From an uncultured Anaerotruncus sp. (GTDB taxonomy: Bacteria > Bacillota_A > Clostridia > Oscillospirales > CAG-272), in contig CATYWI010000009.1 in the NCBI GenBank assembly GCA_958414155.1, positions 1 to 10,457 on the forward strand: DNA of 10,457 nucleotides, read 5' to 3'. Of this stretch, positions 1 through 5,176 are shown one piece after another. A program made the position numbers and the translations under genes. The notes below the pieces were generated by a model. The model made no database searches, was not told the DNA's origin, and saw nothing but the letters and a program-made list of their open reading frames with translations. The first letter of the stretch is position 1; every line of letters begins with the position of its first letter.

Positions 1-500
1 CGGAGGCGCTCTTTATGCCCGAGGTGCGTTATCACCTCATCACCCTGCGCGATTCCGACCTTGACGTCGGCATCGTCCCCTCGCCCAAGTACGACTCCGA
101 GCAGGAAAGCTATTACAGTTTCACCACCTGCTACGGCGTGACCTGCCTCGGCTTCCCGCAGTCCAACACCGGCGACCGTCTTGAGCGCGCCGCGTTCGTT
201 GTTGAGGCAATGTCCGTCCAGTCGCTCACTACCGTTACACCCGCATACTTTGACGTTTGCATAAAGACCCGCTTTGCGCCCGATATCGAGGCATCCGGTA
301 CCATCCAGCTGATACTTGACGGTCTTTACACCGACCTTGCCGAGGCATATAAGTGGGGCGGACTCCGTGACAAGGTGCAGAATGCCGTAAAGGAAGGTCA
401 GAACCTTACCACGAGCATTGCGACATCCAAAAAGATCGCGGAGACAGCTATCAAGCTGACGGTTGCGAACTGGCAGAAAGTCAAAAAGCTCGGCGCATAA
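1..500 (+). CDS. Extracellular solute-binding lipoprotein, C-terminal part (5' end outside window)
   Basis: The reading frame is open from the window edge (first full codon at base 3, reading E-A-L-F-M-P-E-V) to TAA at 498-500, so the ATG at 15 is internal. The visible 160 or so residues align without gaps to the C-terminal third of the next gene. A hand count gives about 35 differences, roughly 78% identity, with shared blocks such as LITLRDSDLDVG, CLGFPQSNTGDRLERAAF and KWGGLRDKVQ. It is therefore inferred to be a membrane-anchored substrate-capture protein of an ABC-type uptake system; the signal peptide and N-lobe lie upstream of the window. Only 47 bases without an obvious terminator separate it from its paralogue, so the two are probably cotranscribed. 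No permease or ATPase gene is visible nearby, and the ligand cannot be told from this fragment. Confidence 0.85.
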   Translation, partial: EALFMPEVRYHLITLRDSDLDVGIVPSPKYDSEQESYYSFTTCYGVTCLGFPQSNTGDRLERAAFVVEAMSVQSLTTVTPAYFDVCIKTRFAPDIEASGTIQLILDGLYTDLAEAYKWGGLRDKVQNAVKEGQNLTTSIATSKKIAETAIKLTVANWQKVKKLGA

Positions 501-533
501 CGCCGCGCGTCTCCCGATAACAGCATTGGCAAA

Positions 534-538
534 AGAGG
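534..538 (+). promoter_or_regulatory. Ribosome binding site of second solute-binding lipoprotein
   Basis: AGAGG lies nine bases before the ATG at 548. It supports that start, which in turn gives a complete lipoprotein signal peptide. Confidence 0.6.
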
Positions 539-547
539 TATTCTGAA

Positions 548-2029
548 ATGAAAAATTCAATACCGCTGCGCGCAGCGGCATTCATCATCGCGCTTGTCCT
601 CGCAGTCGGCGTGCTTGCCGGCTGCTCAAAGACCGGCAACGGTGACGGCACCTCGGACACAGGCTCCCCGTCAGCCACTACCGCACCCGAGGAGACAACG
701 GCTCCTGCCGATACTACGCCCACAGCCCTCTCTGTGCTCGGAGAGAAGGACTTCGGCGGCGATACCGTCACCTTCTACTCCCGTTACTACGACGGACTGT
801 GGAAGTCCGATCTTATCGCGACAGATGATGATACCGACACGCTCAAGGTCGCCGTTTACCGCCGCAACAAGTTCATCGAAGATGCATACAAGGTAAAGAT
901 CGATGAGATGCAGAGCGGCTCGGCATCCTTCCGCTCAAAGCTCGAAAACCTTGTTATGACCGGCGACGAGAGCTTTGACGCCGTTTATATGAGCGTTACC
1001 GATGCCGCCGAAAGCGCGCAGGCGGGTCTTTTCTGGGATCTGCACGATATCGGACGCATCGATCTTGAGGGCAAATGGTGGTCACAGTCCTGCAACAAGG
1101 CATGGTCCATCGCGGGCCGCCAGTTCTTTGCGGTCGGCGATATAACCACCATCGACAATATGGCGACATATTGCACCTTCTTCAACCGCAAGATCGTTGA
1201 GGCGAATCAGCTCGTGTCTCCCTACGACCTCGTAAAAAGCAATGAGTGGACGCTCGGCAAGATGTTTGAGATGATCGAGAGCGCATATGTCCCCGGTCAG
1301 AGCGACAACGAGGCGCAGGTATACGGTCTTTCCGCCGAGAACTCCTTCGGCTTTATGATGCTTATGGCGTCGGGCGAGCTTATCAGCCGCAACGATGAGA
1401 ATGACATACCGCAGATAACCATAGGCAACGAGCGCAGCCTTTCAATCGCGGATATGCTCGTTTCAAAGACCGCCGGCAACAAGGCTATCTACCTTGGCGC
1501 CGACACTGCGATAATGAACAACTTCCGCAATTCGCAGTCGCTCTTTATGCCCGAGGTGCTTTATCACCTCATCACTCTGCGAGATTCCGATCTTGACGTC
1601 GGCGTTGTGCCGCTGCCCAAGTACGATCCTGAGCAGGACAGCTATTACAGCTTTACTACCGGCTATTGCATCACCTGCCTCGGCTTCCCGCAGTCCAACA
1701 CCGGCGACCGTCTTGAGCGCGCCGCATTCATTACCGAGGCAATGGCTGTGCAGTCGCTGACCACGGTCACGCCCGCATACTTCGAGGTGTGCGTAAAGAC
1801 CCGCTACGCGCCGGATATCGAGTCCTCCGGAATGATCCAGATCATTCTTGACACCATTTATACCGACCTTGCCGAGGTCTATAAGTGGGGCGGACTGCGC
1901 GACAAGGTGCAGAAAGCCGTTAAAGAGGGCGGAAGCATAACCACTATCGTCAACGCCTCCAAAAAGTCGGCTGACATAGCGCGCAAGCTCACCGTTTCCG
2001 GCTGGGAGAAGGTAAAAAAGCTCGGCTGA
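548..2029 (+). CDS. Extracellular solute-binding lipoprotein (ABC-type substrate-binding protein)
   Basis: This complete 493-residue protein looks like a substrate-capture component of an ABC uptake system on the outer face of the membrane. Residues 1-26 form a lipoprotein signal: basic start, hydrophobic core, then lipobox L-A-G-C with Cys26 as the expected lipidation site. Residues 27-57 are a Ser/Thr/Pro/Gly-rich tether. The rest has the length and mixed alpha/beta character of a two-lobe binding protein; F-G-G-D-T-V-T-F at about 68-75 resembles the first strand of such proteins. The last 160 residues closely match the truncated gene upstream, which marks a tandem duplication. No permease or ATPase follows; a hairpin and a fresh promoter do, so the transporter partner, if any, is upstream of the window or elsewhere. 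Ligand unknown; sugars or oligosaccharides are the usual guess, but nothing here proves it. Confidence 0.85.
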   Translation: MKNSIPLRAAAFIIALVLAVGVLAGCSKTGNGDGTSDTGSPSATTAPEETTAPADTTPTALSVLGEKDFGGDTVTFYSRYYDGLWKSDLIATDDDTDTLKVAVYRRNKFIEDAYKVKIDEMQSGSASFRSKLENLVMTGDESFDAVYMSVTDAAESAQAGLFWDLHDIGRIDLEGKWWSQSCNKAWSIAGRQFFAVGDITTIDNMATYCTFFNRKIVEANQLVSPYDLVKSNEWTLGKMFEMIESAYVPGQSDNEAQVYGLSAENSFGFMMLMASGELISRNDENDIPQITIGNERSLSIADMLVSKTAGNKAIYLGADTAIMNNFRNSQSLFMPEVLYHLITLRDSDLDVGVVPLPKYDPEQDSYYSFTTGYCITCLGFPQSNTGDRLERAAFITEAMAVQSLTTVTPAYFEVCVKTRYAPDIESSGMIQIILDTIYTDLAEVYKWGGLRDKVQKAVKEGGSITTIVNASKKSADIARKLTVSGWEKVKKLG

Positions 2030-2060
2030 CGGGATACGTCACATAAATAAAATGATCGCA

Positions 2061-2109
2061 GGCGGCGACGGAGGCTTGACTTGAGCCATCCGGCGCCGCC
2101 GTTGCTTTT
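2061..2109 (+). terminator. Putative Rho-independent terminator after the solute-binding gene pair
   Basis: An 11-bp GC-rich stem (2061-2071 with 2090-2100, one A/G mismatch) encloses a second short stem (2073-2076 with 2084-2087). It sits 31 bases after the stop codon and is followed, after five bases, by TTTT at 2106-2109. The stem is strong but the T-run is short and offset, so termination may be leaky. Its place between the gene pair and a consensus promoter supports the call. Confidence 0.6.
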
Positions 2110-2121
2110 GCCGCGGAAGAC

Positions 2122-2150
2122 TTGACAGATGAAGATTAATGCTTTATAAT
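2122..2150 (+). promoter_or_regulatory. Consensus housekeeping sigma promoter for the surface-protein gene
   Basis: TTGACA at 2122-2127 and TATAAT at 2145-2150 are separated by exactly 17 bases, the ideal sigma-70/SigA arrangement. Transcription would start near 2157, giving a leader of about 65 bases before the ATG at 2222. All 12 hexamer bases match consensus, so strong transcription is expected unless repressed. Confidence 0.85.
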
Positions 2151-2160
2151 AATATAAAGC
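2141..2160. promoter_or_regulatory. Perfect inverted repeat covering the -10 box (operator candidate)
   Basis: GCTTTATA and TATAAAGC form a perfect 8-bp inverted repeat around ATAA. It contains the whole -10 hexamer and reaches the likely start site. A dimeric repressor bound here would block polymerase, which would make sense for a promoter this strong. No regulator gene is in the window, and AT-rich palindromes over a -10 can arise by chance, so this remains a candidate. Confidence 0.45.
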
Positions 2161-2221
2161 CTGTGTGACGCGGCGTGCGACGCGGGCGTATATTCTGTAT
2201 TTCAGAAAGGTTGGAACGATC

Positions 2222-3211
2222 ATGAAAAAGAGATTCACTTTTGTTGTTGCACTTTGCATTCTGATGTCTTTGTGCCTTGCCTGCATACCCGCCTCCGCAG
2301 AGGACAGATATGCTTCCTCAAATGACGGCGAGCTTCTTTACACCGTCAATTTTTCCGGCGATGAGTTTTATAAGCCGGCAGTCACCAGCGGCGATCCGAC
2401 GGTCGTCGTCGATCCCACTGACAGCGGCAGAGCCACTATTTCCACCAAGACCAACAAGTCCAAAAGCCGCTGGGGCGGAGAGATCACCTGCCTGCCTCTC
2501 AACGAGACTACCGCGTACACCATGTATTTTACGGTGACCCGCGATACGGTCGAGGGTGCTCTCGGCGTTTACGTGGATGATAATTACGGTGTCTACGGAT
2601 ATTCCTACAATCAGCGCTTCCTCACCGGTACGACCACTCTCAGCGGTCACAGCACCGTGGTTTACGCCGAGAAGAATGTCGATCTCATTTCAAACCTCAA
2701 AACCAATGGCGGACAGTTCCCGTCCGTTCAGGAACTTGCAATGGAGATCAACGGTCAGAGAAACACACTCAGGGTCTACATAAAGGACGACGGCGGAAAC
2801 TGGGTGCTGCTTGACGAGACTCTTGACGGCGAGATACTTGTTTTCTACACCGAGCATCTCGGTCTTTTCGTCTATTCGTATTATGCGGATATGCCCGTTA
2901 CCATCAGCGATGTGAACATATACAAGGGCATGTGCATCTCCGGCGAGAAGCTGGGACCTGTCGAGACCAAGCCGGAAACCACCCCCGAGACCAAAGCCGA
3001 AACGAAGCCGGAGACCAAGCCCGAAACAAAGCCGGAGACAAAGGTCGAGACAAAGGTCGAGACCAAGGCTGAGACAAAGGCGCCGGAAACTAACGCTCCC
3101 GAGGAGACAAAGGGCGAAAACAAAAAAGGCTGCGGCTCTGCCGTCGGCGTCGGCATCGCCGTCTTGTTGCTTCCCGCGGCTGCGGTGATCTGTCGTTGCA
3201 AAAAGCACTGA
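2222..3211 (+). CDS. Secreted surface protein: beta-rich domain, E-T-K-x repeat stalk and C-terminal GCGS membrane anchor
   Basis: I do not recognise a named family. ATG 2222 is chosen because it gives a clean signal peptide (M-K-K-R start, hydrophobic core to about residue 22, A-S-A cleavage after 26) and has AGAAAGG eleven bases upstream. An upstream in-frame ATG at 2165 would bury the signal and lies almost on the predicted transcription start. Residues 35-237 are rich in strand-like alternation, Tyr, Gly and Asp, recalling jelly-roll or laminin-G-like folds, but this is only an impression. Residues 248-287 are ten E-T-K-[PAVT]-type tetrads, a charged extended stalk. Residues 301-329 read K-K-G-C-G-S, then about 18 hydrophobic residues, then C-R-C-K-K-H. 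That layout recurs at the ends of Clostridia surface proteins and would anchor the protein by its C-terminus. The likely product is a 329-residue cell-envelope protein displayed through the wall; ligand unknown. Confidence 0.8.
   Translation: MKKRFTFVVALCILMSLCLACIPASAEDRYASSNDGELLYTVNFSGDEFYKPAVTSGDPTVVVDPTDSGRATISTKTNKSKSRWGGEITCLPLNETTAYTMYFTVTRDTVEGALGVYVDDNYGVYGYSYNQRFLTGTTTLSGHSTVVYAEKNVDLISNLKTNGGQFPSVQELAMEINGQRNTLRVYIKDDGGNWVLLDETLDGEILVFYTEHLGLFVYSYYADMPVTISDVNIYKGMCISGEKLGPVETKPETTPETKAETKPETKPETKPETKVETKVETKAETKAPETNAPEETKGENKKGCGSAVGVGIAVLLLPAAAVICRCKKH
2963..3082 (+). repeat. Tandem 12-bp coding repeat (E-T-K-x tetrads)
   Basis: Ten consecutive 12-base units encode Glu-Thr-Lys followed by Pro, Ala or Val; unit 2 reads Glu-Thr-Thr-Pro. 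Synonymous variation (GAG/GAA, ACC/ACA/ACG, AAG/AAA) means the units are not identical, but the array could still expand or contract by slippage or unequal recombination. It encodes the stalk of the surface protein. Confidence 0.85.
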
Positions 3212-3212
3212 A

Positions 3213-3240
3213 GCCCCGCTCGGGCGCGGCGGCAGTTTTT
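3213..3240 (+). terminator. Rho-independent terminator or attenuator between the surface-protein gene and nth
   Basis: GCCCCGC at 3213-3219 pairs with GCGG and GGC (3226-3229 and 3231-3233, one bulged C), closing a six-base loop, and is followed by AG and TTTTT at 3236-3240. It begins one base after the stop codon. The nth ribosome binding site starts two bases after the T-run, so nth is either read through at reduced level or depends on a promoter I cannot see. Confidence 0.65.
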
Positions 3241-3241
3241 C

Positions 3242-3246
3242 GGAGG
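3242..3246 (+). promoter_or_regulatory. Ribosome binding site of nth
   Basis: GGAGG lies nine bases before ATG 3256. It favours 3256 over the out-of-frame ATG at 3249. Confidence 0.75.
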
Positions 3247-3255
3247 ATATGAAGG

Positions 3256-3948
3256 ATGAAAAACACGGATACCGAACGCGAACGCGCCCGTAGGATAACC
3301 GATGTTCTTGCAGAGCGCTATCCCGAGGCGATCTGCTCGCTGCGATATGACGGAGAGCCATGGAAGCTCCTTATAATGGGCAGGCTTTCGGCGCAGTGCA
3401 CCGATGCTCGCGTGAATATAGTTTCGCAGGAGCTTTTTGACCGCTTTCCGACGGCTCGCGCCGTTGCCGATGCGCCGCTTGAGGAGCTGGAGTCGATCGT
3501 GCGCCCGTGCGGGCTTTTCCGCACCAAGGCGGCGGATATCAAGGAGGCGTGCCGCATGCTATGCGATGAGTACGGCGGCGTTCTGCCGGATAAAATGGAA
3601 GAACTTCTGCGCCTTCCCGGAGTCGGACGCAAGGTGGCGAATCTGCTTCTCGGAGATATATACGGTCTTCCGGGGATCGTGGCGGATACGCACTGCATCC
3701 GTATATGCGGCAGGCTGGGGTTCTATCCCGCCGATATGCGCGATCCGGTAAAGACCGAGCGCATAATGTCCGGTCTCATCGAGCCTGGCGAGCAGAGTGA
3801 TTTCTGCCACAGACTGGTACTCTTCGGACGCGACGTATGCCGCGCACGCGACCCTGCGTGTGGGGAATGTCCGCTTGCCGCCATGGGACTTTGCACATGG
3901 CGTGACACAGCCGGCGAGGGGGATAAAACCCGCCGGAGAAGGTCTTAA
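3256..3948 (+). CDS. nth: Endonuclease III (DNA glycosylase / AP lyase)
   Basis: This cytoplasmic base-excision-repair enzyme removes oxidised pyrimidines and cleaves abasic sites by beta-elimination. Features in order: L-S-A-Q-C-T-D at residues 44-50 (family L-S-A-Q-x-T-D); the helix-hairpin-helix L-P-G-V-G-R-K at 120-126 with Lys126 as the expected Schiff-base lysine; A-D-T-H at 143-146 with Asp144 as the catalytic aspartate; and four C-terminal cysteines, 195, 202, 205 and 213, for the [4Fe-4S] cluster. At 230 residues it is slightly longer than E. coli Nth (211) because of a basic tail ending R-R-R-R-S. The last cysteine gap is seven residues, not the usual five (C-x6-C-x2-C-x7-C). The gene follows an envelope-protein gene across a terminator-like hairpin, and the neighbours suggest no functional link. 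Confidence 0.95.
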   Translation: MKNTDTERERARRITDVLAERYPEAICSLRYDGEPWKLLIMGRLSAQCTDARVNIVSQELFDRFPTARAVADAPLEELESIVRPCGLFRTKAADIKEACRMLCDEYGGVLPDKMEELLRLPGVGRKVANLLLGDIYGLPGIVADTHCIRICGRLGFYPADMRDPVKTERIMSGLIEPGEQSDFCHRLVLFGRDVCRARDPACGECPLAAMGLCTWRDTAGEGDKTRRRRS

Positions 3949-3985
3949 AATTATAATTTACAAACGGTTTAACAAAAAATAAGCT

Positions 3986-4030
3986 CCGCAAGGTACAATT
4001 ATGCCGAAGAAGGCATATTGCGCCTTGCGG
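3986..4030. other. Long imperfect hairpin downstream of nth (terminator-like on the minus strand)
   Basis: CCGCAAGG (3986-3993) pairs perfectly with CCTTGCGG (4023-4030). Nested inside, CAA/TTG and TATGCC/GGCATA continue the stem around a GAAGAA loop. On the + strand no T-run follows. On the minus strand the hairpin leads into TTATTTTTTG (complement of 3973-3982), the classical terminator layout. It could end nth transcripts inefficiently, end an unseen antisense RNA, or act as an RNA-stability element. Confidence 0.6.
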
Positions 4031-4053
4031 ATATCTACATATTATGCTATAAT
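4025..4053 (+). promoter_or_regulatory. Probable extended -10 promoter for the moxR operon
   Basis: TGCTATAAT at 4045-4053 is an extended -10 element. TTGCGG at 4025-4030 lies 17 bases upstream of TATAAT as a weak -35 (three of six bases match) and overlaps the 3' arm of the preceding hairpin. A second TATAAT at 4063-4068 has no -35 at the right spacing. Transcription would begin near 4060 and leave a leader of about 120 bases. Confidence 0.55.
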
Positions 4054-4081
4054 ATTTATTACTATAATAATATGTCGGGTC

Positions 4082-4135
4082 CGCCGCGACGCCTTGGGTA
4101 TTTGTCGATAGATTGAAGATCAGGGTGTCGCGGCG
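4082..4135 (+). promoter_or_regulatory. Long leader hairpin in the moxR 5' untranslated region
   Basis: Bases 4082-4096 pair with 4121-4135 in an uninterrupted 15-bp stem (13 Watson-Crick pairs, two G-U pairs) closing a 24-base loop. It lies between the predicted promoter and the moxR start and has no T-run, so it is not a standard terminator. It could protect the transcript's 5' end or bind a regulator. I recognise no known riboswitch class. Confidence 0.6.
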
Positions 4136-4168
4136 TGTCGGAATATCACGATGATCGTTTTACAGAAC

Positions 4169-4173
4169 AGGAG
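4169..4173 (+). promoter_or_regulatory. Ribosome binding site deciding the moxR start
   Basis: AGGAG ends only two bases before the ATG at 4176 but eight before the in-frame ATG at 4182. Spacing therefore favours 4182 as the translation start. Confidence 0.65.
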
Positions 4174-4181
4174 ACATGAGC

Positions 4182-5171
4182 ATGAACACAGAGATTCAAA
4201 AAAACATCGCAGGCGCGCCGGATGACGCTGCTTGTCATGACAGGATCGGCACGGTGATTGCCGAGATCGAAAAGGTTATAGTAGGTAAGCGCACCGAGAT
4301 AGTTATGCTTATGACGGCGTTGCTTTCCGGCTCGCACGTCCTTATCGAGGATGTTCCCGGCACCGGTAAGACCACGCTTGCCGCGGCAATGGCTAAGGCT
4401 ACGGGACTTGAATTCCGCCGCGCGCAGTTCACGCCCGACGTTATGGCGTCGGATATCACCGGCTTCAACGTTTACAATCGTCAGCGCGAGGAATTTGAAT
4501 TCCGCCGCGGACTTGTAATGTGCAATCTTCTGCTTGCCGATGAAATAAACCGTGCGTCGCCCAAAACGCAGTCGGCACTGCTTGAAGCGATGGAGGAGGC
4601 GCGCGTTACCGTTGACGGCGTGACATACGATATTCCCGATCCTTTTATGGTAATAGCGACGCAGAACCCTACGGGATATGTCGGAACATACCCGCTGCCC
4701 GAGGCACAGCTTGACCGCTTTGCGCTCAAGATAAACATGGGATATCCGTCGCAGGAGGACGAGCTGAACATACTTCGCGCCCGCCGCGGAGAAAACCCTA
4801 TCGACCGCGTTTCGGCGGTGATAAGCGCGGACGATGTGCGCGAGCTGAGGCGCAAGGCGGCATCGGTGGAGGTGGACGAGGAGCTTTACCGCTACATCGT
4901 TCAGCTTATCGCGGCAACGCGCAAGCATCCCTCTCTCGCACTCGGCGCCAGCCCGCGTGCCTCGGTCGCGCTCATGCGGCTCTCGCAGGCATATGCGTTG
5001 ATACGCGGACGCGCTTACGTACTGCCCGAGGATATAGGAGCGATCTTCCGTTCTGCTATCGCGCACAGACTCATGCTCCGTCAGGATGCAAAGCTGCGCG
5101 GCGTGCGTGCCGACGATGTTCTGGGCGAGATTCTCCGCACGGTAACTGTCCCATATAAGGGGAAACGCTGA
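4182..5171 (+). CDS. MoxR-family AAA+ ATPase
   Basis: This cytoplasmic AAA+ ATPase belongs to the MoxR group, thought to act as chaperones that mature or activate partner proteins, often vWA/DUF58 proteins encoded next door. Numbered from ATG 4182 (329 residues): Walker A P-G-T-G-K-T at 59-64, Walker B L-L-L-A-D-E-I-N at 116-123, sensor 1 A-T-Q-N-P at 159-163, L-D-R-F at 177-180 containing the candidate arginine finger, and sensor 2 G-A-S-P-R-A-S at 255-261. The length is normal for the family, and the C-terminal lid domain is complete. The next gene starts five bases after the stop, so the two are cotranscribed and probably translationally coupled. If the upstream ATG 4176 is used the protein gains only Met-Ser. 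No key residue appears missing. Confidence 0.95.
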   Translation: MNTEIQKNIAGAPDDAACHDRIGTVIAEIEKVIVGKRTEIVMLMTALLSGSHVLIEDVPGTGKTTLAAAMAKATGLEFRRAQFTPDVMASDITGFNVYNRQREEFEFRRGLVMCNLLLADEINRASPKTQSALLEAMEEARVTVDGVTYDIPDPFMVIATQNPTGYVGTYPLPEAQLDRFALKINMGYPSQEDELNILRARRGENPIDRVSAVISADDVRELRRKAASVEVDEELYRYIVQLIAATRKHPSLALGASPRASVALMRLSQAYALIRGRAYVLPEDIGAIFRSAIAHRLMLRQDAKLRGVRADDVLGEILRTVTVPYKGKR

Positions 5172-5176
5172 TAAAG

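Noticed and set aside
15..17. ATG at 15 as the true start of the first gene
   Set aside because: The frame is open upstream to the window edge, and residues before it (A-L-F) match the paralogue (S-L-F) internally. A start here would lack a signal peptide and most of the protein.
2690..3361. Long minus-strand open frames across the surface-protein repeat (for example 2690-3361 and 2881-3201), one with V-S-x repeats
   Set aside because: They are antisense images of the E-T-K-x repeat and GC-rich codons, lack ribosome binding sites and cross the start of nth. The + strand frame has a signal peptide, repeats and an anchor.
3911..3936. CCGGCG/CGCCGG inverted repeat at the 3' end of nth as a terminator
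   Set aside because: It lies within the coding sequence with no T-run after it and has a bulged stem. A stronger hairpin lies downstream.
4408..4506. Direct repeat TTGAATTCCGCCGCG occurring twice in moxR
   Set aside because: Both copies encode E-F-R-R in conserved parts of the AAA+ domain. Coding constraint and shared codon use explain them, with no sign of a mobile or recombination site.
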